From E44-bin46 sp964354655 (GTDB lineage Bacteria > Chloroflexota > Dehalococcoidia > Dehalococcoidales > E44-bin46), in NCBI GenBank assembly GCA_964354655.1, contig CAYHAL010000043.1:1-5154 (forward strand): a stretch of 5,154 nucleotides of DNA. Direction: 5' to 3'. Positions 1 to 5,154 of the stretch are shown here, in pieces. The position numbers and the translations under genes are program-made. The notes under the pieces were generated by a model, which saw only the letters and a program-made list of their open reading frames with translations, ran no database searches and was not told where the DNA came from. The stretch's first letter is position 1, and every line of letters begins with the position of its first letter.

Positions 1-866
1 TTTTTCAGGGTGTCCCTAATAGTGGCGGCTGATTTTTCATCAGGCTCAGTAAGGGGAAGGCGTGGCTTGCCAACATTGAAGCCAACATGATTAAGAGCAT
101 ATTTGACCGGAATAGGGTTGGAGACAATAAACAGGGCATTAATTAGGGGCATAAGACGACGGTGTATGTCGGCTGCCTCGCCTGTTCTACCATTAATAAA
201 GCTATCAATCATTTCCCTGATTTGGTTACCAACAAGGTGTGAGGCAACACTAATCACTCCATAGCCGCCTAGAGCCAGGATGGGCAGGGTATCACCATCA
301 TTGCCACTCCACACCAAGAAATCTTTCCTGGTCTGGCTAATAATCTTGGAAACTGCATCTAGATTACCGCTAGCTTCCTTTATCCCGATAATATTATCAA
401 TTTGGCTTAGTTTGATAACTGTATCGGCTGACAGGCTAATCACGGTGCGTGATGGCACATTATACAGAATACAGGGTAGTCTGGTGCTTTGGGCAATAGC
501 CTTGAAGTGTTGATATAAGCCGTCTTGAGTCGGTTTATTATAGTACGGGACTACCAATAGGCAAGCATCAACCCCAATTCGTTCGGCTCCTTTGGTCGCC
601 TCCAGGGCTTCAGCGGTGCTATTACTACCGGTATAAGCTATTACTGTCCCTCGCCCATCTACGGCTGCTCTCACCTCAGCGAATAAGCGCAGTTCCTCCT
701 CCCAAGTAAGCGTAGGCGATTCTCCAGTGGTGGCTGCGACCAATATCCCTTCGCTTCCTGAATCAAGCAGGGCTAAAGCTAGCTTCTTTGCCTGTTTATA
801 ATCGACCTCCCCCGCTTCATTAAAGGGGGTTACCATTGCTGTTATCAATCGTCCTATTTGTTTCAT
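1..866 (-). CDS. dapA: 4-hydroxy-tetrahydrodipicolinate synthase (DapA), 3' end cut off by window
   Basis: Cytoplasmic TIM-barrel aldolase that condenses pyruvate with aspartate semialdehyde, the first committed step to diaminopimelate and lysine. I translated 288 codons from the ATG at 866-864 to the left edge with no stop. Seen: the N-terminal GRLITAMVTPF block, TTGESPTL (Thr46, Thr47), VVPYYNKP (Tyr108, Tyr109), LYNVPSRT (Tyr135, Arg140), the Schiff-base lysine Lys163 in GIKEASGN, and NPIPVKYAL near the end. These align residue for residue with E. coli DapA Thr44, Thr45, Tyr107, Tyr133, Arg138 and Lys161. E. coli DapA has 292 residues, so only about five residues and the stop should be missing. 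The gene starts 2 bases after the asd stop, so translational coupling is likely. The lysine-site residues are Trp55 and Glu58, where E. coli has His53 and His56, which suggests lysine feedback inhibition. NanA-like relatives of the superfamily are unlikely given the motif match and the dapB-asd context. Confidence 0.97.
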   Translation of the reverse strand, partial: MKQIGRLITAMVTPFNEAGEVDYKQAKKLALALLDSGSEGILVAATTGESPTLTWEEELRLFAEVRAAVDGRGTVIAYTGSNSTAEALEATKGAERIGVDACLLVVPYYNKPTQDGLYQHFKAIAQSTRLPCILYNVPSRTVISLSADTVIKLSQIDNIIGIKEASGNLDAVSKIISQTRKDFLVWSGNDGDTLPILALGGYGVISVASHLVGNQIREMIDSFINGRTGEAADIHRRLMPLINALFIVSNPIPVKYALNHVGFNVGKPRLPLTEPDEKSAATIRDTLK

Positions 867-868
867 GT

Positions 869-1906
869 TTATCCTCTCCTAGCCCTAGATGGGCGTATCC
901 ATTCTCTTTTAACCATCTCTTCAGCAATCTGCACAGCATTTAGTGCCGCTCCCTTTCGTATATTGTCGGCAACAATCCACATAACTAGACCGTTAGGGTG
1001 AGACGCATCTCGACGAATGCGGCCAACAAAAACCTCATCAGTACCGGCTGCTGACCAGGGCTGGGGATAGAGACTGATAACCGGGTCGTCCATTATTTTA
1101 ACCCCTGGAGCTTGGGCGAGGATGCGCCGTGCCTCGTCGGGAGACATGGGCTGGGAGAATTCTATATTGACCGCCTCACTGTGACCTATTAATACCGGAA
1201 CCCGCACACAGGTTGCCGAGATAGCTATATCATCAGCGTGCATTATTTTCCTGGATTCTTCCACCATCTTCCACTCTTCTTTAGTATAGCCATTGTCCAG
1301 AAAAACGTCTATCTCTGGCAACACATTAAAGGCTATTTGGTGGGGGTAAACATGGGGAATAGTAGTCTGCCCCTCCAGTACTTGCTTAACCTGGGCAGTT
1401 AGCTCGTCCACGGCTGCTGAACCGGTCCCTGATACCGATTGGTAGGTAGCAATGATAAGTCGCTTAATGGGATTAGCCTTATGAAGTGGGTATATGGCTA
1501 CCACCATTTGAATCGTGGAGCAATTAGGGTTAGCTATAATTCCTTTATGCCACTTAATGTCTTCAGGGTTGATCTCAGGTACCACCAGGGGGACGGTATC
1601 CGCCATTCTAAAAGCAGCGCTATTATCAATAACCACCGCTCCTGATTGGGCGGCTATAGGTGAGAAGTAGCGACTAATCTCGGCGCCGGCTGAGAATAAA
1701 GCAATATCTATTCCTTTGAACGACTCAGAAGTAGTCTCTTTGACCTCAAGCTCTTGGTGAGCAACAAACAACTTCTTGCCTATTGACCGTTCTGAGGCTA
1801 GAAGCTGAATTGAGTCCACAGGGAAGTTACGTTGCTCTAATACCTTAATGAACTCCTGTCCGACAAGCCCAGTGGCACCAACAATGGCTACTTTATACCC
1901 CTTCAT
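869..1906 (-). CDS. asd: Aspartate-semialdehyde dehydrogenase (Asd)
   Basis: Cytoplasmic enzyme that reduces aspartyl-4-phosphate with NADPH to aspartate semialdehyde, the branch point for lysine, threonine and methionine. The 345-residue product is full length. Seen: the nucleotide-binding loop GATGLVG at 10-16, a cofactor-binding stretch LLASERSIGKK at 35-45, substrate-site Arg100 in NSAAFR, the catalytic cysteine Cys129 in NPNCST, YQSVSGTG at 155-162 with Gln156, CVRVPV with Arg235, and the catalytic-base histidine His242 in GHSEAV. DNIRKGAALNAVQIAEE at 314-330 is the typical C-terminal helix. The ATG at 1906-1904 is fixed because the dapB amber codon lies in the same frame only four codons upstream. 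It sits 9 bases after dapB and 2 bases before dapA, in a compact lysine-pathway block. N-acetyl-glutamyl-phosphate reductase (ArgC) has a similar fold, but the motifs fit Asd better. No key residue is missing. Confidence 0.98.
   Translation of the reverse strand: MKGYKVAIVGATGLVGQEFIKVLEQRNFPVDSIQLLASERSIGKKLFVAHQELEVKETTSESFKGIDIALFSAGAEISRYFSPIAAQSGAVVIDNSAAFRMADTVPLVVPEINPEDIKWHKGIIANPNCSTIQMVVAIYPLHKANPIKRLIIATYQSVSGTGSAAVDELTAQVKQVLEGQTTIPHVYPHQIAFNVLPEIDVFLDNGYTKEEWKMVEESRKIMHADDIAISATCVRVPVLIGHSEAVNIEFSQPMSPDEARRILAQAPGVKIMDDPVISLYPQPWSAAGTDEVFVGRIRRDASHPNGLVMWIVADNIRKGAALNAVQIAEEMVKREWIRPSRARRG
873..880 (-). promoter_or_regulatory. Ribosome binding site of dapA
   Basis: AGGAGAGG lies 6 bases before the dapA ATG and entirely inside the last codons of asd, where it encodes the Arg-Arg-Gly end of that protein. 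It supports the ATG at 866. The family block GRLITAMVTPF begins only a few residues after this start, so the internal Met11 is not the start. Confidence 0.85.
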
Positions 1907-1908
1907 TA

Positions 1909-1917
1909 CCCTTTCCT
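1909..1917 (-). promoter_or_regulatory. Ribosome binding site of asd
   Basis: AGGAAAGGG overlaps the last two bases of the dapB TAG stop. The AGGA part is 7 bases from the asd ATG, a normal distance, while the GGG part would be too close. The match is weaker than those of pnp or dapA, so asd may depend partly on ribosomes ending dapB. Confidence 0.6.
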
Positions 1918-2707
1918 ATAGACCGAGTAGCTTATCAAGACCGTAGATAAGCCCTTTGTGTTTAACTACCTTCTTAATAGCTAATATAACGCCCGGCATA
2001 TAGCATTCTCGGTTGATGGTATCATGTCTTATGCTTAGTGTTTGCCCCGGTGCACCCAGGATTATCTCTTGGTGTGCCATAAGCCCGGGTAAGCGCACAC
2101 TATGAATGGAAACACCTTCAACTTGCTCACCTCGACTATTTGACGGCTTACTTTGTTCTGGGAGGTTAAACGGTTTACCCTTGGCTTTTGCCATTGCTTT
2201 AGCTGTAGCTAAGGCGGTTCCTGAAGGTGAGTCAGCCTTCCGGCTGTGGTGTAGTTCTATGATTTCGCTATAGTCAAAGTACTTGGCAGCTATCTTAGCC
2301 AGGTGCATCATCACCACTGCTCCTAAAGCGAAGTTGGGGGCGACCACTGCCCCTACCTGGCAGGCTATTGATAGTCGCTCAATTTCATTAATGTCATCGG
2401 CAGTTAATCCGGTGGTTCCTATTACTAGGTTGACACCCTTTTTAGTGGCGATACGCACTGCGGGCATAGTAGCCTGAGCAGTGGTGAAATCCACTAGCAC
2501 ATTAGGCTGGCATTTGGTGAGGATATAGTCCAGGTTAGAGGAAAAGGGCACAACACCTGAGCCATCGGGCAGAGGTAGGTGGTTCTCAGTAACCTCTCGC
2601 TCCACAGCGCCTACTACCTGCATTTCGGGCTCGCAGCAGAGGGTATTAATCACCTCTCGCCCCATCTTGCCTAATGCACCTTGAACTACTACCTTGATTG
2701 GCTTCAT
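1916..2707 (-). CDS. dapB: 4-hydroxy-tetrahydrodipicolinate reductase (DapB)
   Basis: Cytoplasmic reductase that converts the DapA product to tetrahydrodipicolinate with NADH or NADPH. The 263-residue product matches the usual size (E. coli about 273). Seen: the Rossmann loop GALGKMG at 10-16, Glu36-Arg37 after the second strand (equivalent to E. coli Glu38-Arg39, which contact the cofactor ribose and allow both cofactors), GTTG at 97-100, PNFALGAVVMM at 124-134, and the catalytic signature ELHHSRKADSPSGTAL at 151-166 with His153 and Lys157 (E. coli His159 and Lys163). The C-terminal domain follows the signature and ends normally in LDKLLGL. The ATG lies 2 bases after the pnp stop and behind a strong Shine-Dalgarno sequence inside pnp, so translation is probably coupled. 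It is the only gene here ending in TAG, and the stop is in frame with asd. Confidence 0.98.
   Translation of the reverse strand: MKPIKVVVQGALGKMGREVINTLCCEPEMQVVGAVEREVTENHLPLPDGSGVVPFSSNLDYILTKCQPNVLVDFTTAQATMPAVRIATKKGVNLVIGTTGLTADDINEIERLSIACQVGAVVAPNFALGAVVMMHLAKIAAKYFDYSEIIELHHSRKADSPSGTALATAKAMAKAKGKPFNLPEQSKPSNSRGEQVEGVSIHSVRLPGLMAHQEIILGAPGQTLSIRHDTINRECYMPGVILAIKKVVKHKGLIYGLDKLLGL
1930..1952 (-). repeat. Small inverted repeat at the 3' end of dapB
   Basis: The arms GCTTATC and GATAAGC are perfect 7-base complements separated by a 9-base loop, and a G-U pair could add one more step in the RNA. It lies within dapB coding sequence, about a dozen bases before the stop and just upstream of the asd ribosome binding site. 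No U-run follows, so it is not an intrinsic terminator. The repeat is plainly present. Any function is speculation, and chance is a fair explanation. Confidence 0.35.
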
Positions 2708-2709
2708 AC

Positions 2710-4917
2710 TTACCCCCTTTTATTAGGAGGGTGCTTGGATGCGCTTCTACCCCGGTTATGGTGAACATCACGCCATTTTTTAGGTGGGTGGTTGGTAGCC
2801 AGTGTATCTTTGACTCTAGCACTTGGCATTTGAGAAAGCTTTTCAAACACTGCCCGCCGTGACAGGTTTACCCTACCCAGTTCGTCGATGCCAATTACTT
2901 TAACCATAATCTCATCGCCGACTTTAACTACATCCTCGACCTTGGATACTCGATAATCAGCCAGTTCACTAATGTGAACCAACCCCTCTTTACCGGGCAA
3001 AATTTCAACCATAGCGCCGAAGTTCAGCAAGCGAGTCACTTTTCCGGTATAGATACTGCCAACTTCTACATCCTTAGTTAGATTTTCAATGATGTTGATA
3101 GCTTTATGGGCTGATTCCTCGTCAGGTGAACTGATAAGCACGGTACCATCGTTTTCAATATCAATGGTGGCTTTAGTTTCATCGGTGATTGACCTGATTG
3201 TCTTACCTCCAGTGCCAATTATATTACCAATTTTAGCTGGATCAACCATTATTTTATATACTCGTGGGGCATATGAGCTGAGTTCAGGTCGGCTGGTGGC
3301 GATGGTTTGCTGCATCACATCTAGGATAAACAGGCGAGCCTCTAGGGCTTGATTTAGTGCTTTTTCTAGAATTTCTAAGTCTATACCCTTGAGCTTAGTA
3401 TCTAGTTGGAGGGCAGTGATACCTTCAGCGGTGCCGGCTACCTTGAAATCCATATCACCGTAAGCATCCTCCATGCCTTCAATATCAGTTAAGATGGCGT
3501 ATTTACCCTTTTCATCGGTGACCAAGCCCATAGCTACTCCAGCTACTGCTCTCTTTATTGGTATTCCGGCATCCATTAGGGATAGGCTTGAGGCACAAAC
3601 GCTGGCCATAGATGTGCTGCCACTAGAGCTCAAGACCTCCGAGACCAAGCGAATAGTATAAGGGAACTCCTCGCTTTTAGGCAGTACTGGTAAGATGGCT
3701 CGTTCAGCTAGGGCACCGTGTCCAATTTCACGGCGTCCGGGGGAACCAATACGCTTCACCTCACCGCTGGAGAATGGGGGGAAGTTATAGTGATGCATGA
3801 ACCGTTTAGTTTCCTCTATACCTAAGCCATCAAGTTGCTGCTCTTTCCTTACCGAACCTAAAGTAGCAATGGTCAGTACCTGGGTTTGTCCTCTGGTAAA
3901 TAGGGCTGACCCATGGGTGCGGGGCAGAAGCCCTAATTCGCAGCTTATGGGACGAACCTTGGTTAAACTACGACCATTAACACGTTGGGCTTTGTCAAGG
4001 ATGTTAGTTCTTATTTCAGCCCTAACCTTTGACTCGAAGGCGGAAAGTAAGTCTTCTTCAGAGAATGATTCTCCCAGACGCTCCACAAGTTCTTTCTTTA
4101 GATTATTAAGTGCCTGTTCTCGTTGTAATTTTTCTGATTGACTTAGAGCCTGGGCAAGTCTTCCGTTAATAATTGGCGAAATAGCTGAAACTGCCTCGGG
4201 CTTAGCCTCACTAATAGGCGCTTCTGCCTTAGGTTTACCATAAGTCCGCTGGAGTTGCTCTTGGAGCTTGATAATATCTTGGTTTGCCTCATGGCCTAAT
4301 CTAATTGCCTGATTAACAATATCTTCCGAAACCTCTCGGGCTCCAGCCTCTACCATTACTATCGCTTCTTTGGTACTGGCCACGACGAGGTTAAGCTGGC
4401 TATCTTCAAGCTGGGCTAATGTCGGATTTACTATAAGCGCATCATTAATATAGCCAATATGGACAGCACTTACCGGACCATCAAAGGGCACTTCTGATAT
4501 TGATAGAACAGCAGAGCCGCCAATAACTGCTAGGATGTCAGGGTCATTTTCCCGGTCAGCAGAGAGGACGGTGACTATGAGCTGAATTTCTTTACGCCAC
4601 CCTTTGGGCAAAAGCGGGCGCAGTGGTCGGTCGGTAAGTCGGCTGGCTAGGGTTGCCTCTTCACTGGGGCGCCCTTCTCTTCTGATAAAGCCACCCGGAA
4701 TTTTACCCGCGGCATATAGTCTTTCTTCATAGTCAACGGTTAGCGGCAGGAAATCTACCCCTTCCCGTGGTTGGTCACTGATGCAGGCGGTAACTAGAAC
4801 TACAGTATCTCCGTAGCGGACGGTTACTGCGCCACTGGCTTGCTCAGCCAGTTTCCCAGTCTCTATGGTGAGGGTTCTACCCCCAACTTCACATTCAAAG
4901 ACCTGTGGTGTTGTCAA
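2710..4917 (-). CDS. pnp: Polyribonucleotide nucleotidyltransferase (PNPase)
   Basis: Phosphorolytic 3'-5' exoribonuclease, normally a trimeric ring, that degrades mRNA to nucleoside diphosphates and can add tails in reverse. The product has 735 residues (E. coli 711). Domains: first RNase PH core about 5-146 with the RNA-contacting loop FIRREGRPSE at 77-86; helical linker about 150-300; second, catalytic RNase PH core about 311-545 with LPRTHGSALFTRGQTQ, the phosphate-binding SGSTSMAS at 432-439 and metal-site Asp484, Asp490 and Lys492 in GDMDFK; KH domain about 552-610 with IIGTGGKTI; S1 domain about 617-688; basic tail about 690-735. The start is TTG at 4917-4915, chosen because AGGAGG stands 7 bases upstream, the family N-terminus FECEVGGRTL follows at once, and no in-frame ATG or GTG is suitable. 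It follows rpsO by 20 bases, the conserved pairing. Oddities: FIRR for the usual FFRR, and RVNGR for the usual R-x-D-G-R at 312-316. Confidence 0.98.
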   Translation of the reverse strand: MTTPQVFECEVGGRTLTIETGKLAEQASGAVTVRYGDTVVLVTACISDQPREGVDFLPLTVDYEERLYAAGKIPGGFIRREGRPSEEATLASRLTDRPLRPLLPKGWRKEIQLIVTVLSADRENDPDILAVIGGSAVLSISEVPFDGPVSAVHIGYINDALIVNPTLAQLEDSQLNLVVASTKEAIVMVEAGAREVSEDIVNQAIRLGHEANQDIIKLQEQLQRTYGKPKAEAPISEAKPEAVSAISPIINGRLAQALSQSEKLQREQALNNLKKELVERLGESFSEEDLLSAFESKVRAEIRTNILDKAQRVNGRSLTKVRPISCELGLLPRTHGSALFTRGQTQVLTIATLGSVRKEQQLDGLGIEETKRFMHHYNFPPFSSGEVKRIGSPGRREIGHGALAERAILPVLPKSEEFPYTIRLVSEVLSSSGSTSMASVCASSLSLMDAGIPIKRAVAGVAMGLVTDEKGKYAILTDIEGMEDAYGDMDFKVAGTAEGITALQLDTKLKGIDLEILEKALNQALEARLFILDVMQQTIATSRPELSSYAPRVYKIMVDPAKIGNIIGTGGKTIRSITDETKATIDIENDGTVLISSPDEESAHKAINIIENLTKDVEVGSIYTGKVTRLLNFGAMVEILPGKEGLVHISELADYRVSKVEDVVKVGDEIMVKVIGIDELGRVNLSRRAVFEKLSQMPSARVKDTLATNHPPKKWRDVHHNRGRSASKHPPNKRG
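2713..2718 (-). promoter_or_regulatory. Ribosome binding site of dapB
   Basis: AGGGGG, within the longer AAAAGGGGGT, lies 5 bases before the dapB ATG. It is formed by the last pnp codons (Lys-Arg-Gly) and can pair with the 16S tail through one G-U pair. It supports the ATG at 2707. Confidence 0.8.
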
Positions 4918-4924
4918 TTATTCT

Positions 4925-4930
4925 CCTCCT
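4925..4930 (-). promoter_or_regulatory. Ribosome binding site of pnp, decides a TTG start
   Basis: A perfect AGGAGG, inside GAGGAGGAG, lies 7 bases before the TTG at 4917. The nearest ATG downstream is out of frame, so this site is the main evidence for the TTG start. It fills much of the 20-base spacer after rpsO. Confidence 0.88.
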
Positions 4931-4937
4931 CAAGGCT

Positions 4938-5154
4938 TTACTTGCGTAGCCCGAGCTCTGAAATTAGCTTGTGATATCGGTCTATATCTTGTTTACTCAG
5001 GTAAGCCAGTAGCCTCCGTCTTTGTCCTACCAGCTTGAGTAAGCCCCGTTGCGAATGATAATCATGCCGGTTAGCTGCCATGTGACCGGTTAATAGGTTT
5101 ATCCTGTCAGTAAGTAGCGCAACCTGGACCTCGCTTGAACCTGTGTCTCGTTCA
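4938..5154 (-). CDS. rpsO: 30S ribosomal protein S15, 5' end cut off by window
   Basis: Primary-binding protein of the small-subunit platform; it binds the 16S central-domain three-way junction and nucleates binding of S6 and S18. I read 71 residues from the right edge to the TAA at 4940-4938, beginning ERDTGSSEVQVALL. The fragment aligns without gaps to E. coli S15 from residue 19, so about 18 N-terminal residues are missing and the full protein would be the usual 89. Conserved 16S contact residues are present: His24, Asp31 and Ser34 of the fragment match E. coli His42, Asp49 and Ser52 (counting Met), within GHMAANRHDYHSQRG. The ending QRRRLLAYLSKQD then ISELGLRK is typical. It lies 20 bases upstream of pnp on the same strand, as in many bacteria. 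The promoter and any S15 autoregulatory leader would be beyond the right edge. Confidence 0.97.
   Translation of the reverse strand, partial: ERDTGSSEVQVALLTDRINLLTGHMAANRHDYHSQRGLLKLVGQRRRLLAYLSKQDIDRYHKLISELGLRK

Larger units (their letters stand above)
1..5154 (-). other. Single operon rpsO-pnp-dapB-asd-dapA
   Basis: All five genes share one strand, with spacers of 20, 2, 9 and 2 bases and a ribosome binding site at each start. I saw no hairpin followed by a U-run and no convincing promoter between them, so one transcript is the simplest reading. Both ends lie outside the window: the promoter is upstream of rpsO and further lysine genes may follow dapA. Co-transcription is inferred, not shown. 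Confidence 0.8.

Noticed and set aside
280..513. Plus-strand open frame of 77 codons with hydrophobic stretches opposite dapA
   Set aside because: It lies wholly antisense to conserved DapA codons. Its hydrophobic look is a by-product of the opposite strand.
809..829. GC-rich inverted repeat (five C against five G, 11-base loop) early in dapA
   Set aside because: It lies in strongly conserved coding sequence some 40 bases after the start, with a short stem, long loop and no U-run. Chance is sufficient.
1439..1645. Plus-strand open frame of 68 codons opposite asd
   Set aside because: It covers the antisense of the catalytic-cysteine region of Asd, with no independent sign of coding.
2646..2846. 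Minus-strand open frame across the pnp-dapB junction
   Set aside because: It is in another frame over two well-supported genes, and its product resembles nothing known. It is not a frameshifted remnant, since both genes are complete.
3797..4141. Plus-strand open frame of 114 codons opposite pnp
   Set aside because: It mirrors conserved PNPase coding sequence, shows no recognisable domain, and is composed as expected of an antisense shadow.
4912..4917. TTGACA at the pnp start, a perfect match to a -35 box
   Set aside because: At 16 to 18 bases downstream the best hexamers (AATGTG, ATGTGA, TGTGAA) match TATAAT poorly. The hexamer is explained by the TTG start codon followed by ACA.
4931..4944. 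CAAG/CTTG hairpin at the rpsO stop as a terminator or RNase III site
   Set aside because: Only four base pairs and no U-run; the Shine-Dalgarno sequence of pnp follows directly.
1..5154. A hidden novel system such as defence, a mobile element or a riboswitch
   Set aside because: Nearly every base is assigned to five well-known genes with intact motifs. The largest non-coding gap is 20 bases, leaving no room for one.

Overview
The window is an ordinary housekeeping operon. Five genes lie on the minus strand and are read from right to left: rpsO (its 5' end lies beyond the right edge), pnp, dapB, asd and dapA (its last few codons lie beyond the left edge). The spacers are 20, 2, 9 and 2 bases, there is no plausible promoter or terminator inside, and every gene has its own Shine-Dalgarno sequence. 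No mobile element, RNA gene, CRISPR array or long non-coding stretch is visible.

Organism: GC content looks close to half by eye. From memory, placing rpsO-pnp directly upstream of dapB-asd-dapA fits Chloroflexota of the class Dehalococcoidia (Dehalococcoides or Dehalogenimonas relatives), and protein wording such as the FIRR loop of PNPase is compatible. This assignment is inference at moderate confidence, since no search could be run.

Layout: 4938-5154 holds the last 71 residues of ribosomal protein S15. 2710-4917 is a complete polyribonucleotide nucleotidyltransferase (two RNase PH cores, KH, S1, basic tail) starting at TTG. 1916-2707 is 4-hydroxy-tetrahydrodipicolinate reductase. 869-1906 is aspartate-semialdehyde dehydrogenase. 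1-866 is 4-hydroxy-tetrahydrodipicolinate synthase, lacking only about five C-terminal residues.

How they work together: Asd makes aspartate semialdehyde, DapA condenses it with pyruvate, and DapB reduces the product, giving three consecutive steps towards diaminopimelate and lysine. S15 and PNPase belong to translation and RNA turnover and form the widely conserved rpsO-pnp pair. Joining the two sets in one tightly packed transcript would tie lysine-pathway output to ribosome and RNA-decay expression. Aspartate kinase and the later lysine genes are not in the window. I found no undescribed system. The points most worth a second look are the operon fusion itself, a plant-like lysine-binding site in DapA, the TTG start and short leader of pnp, and small departures from PNPase core motifs.
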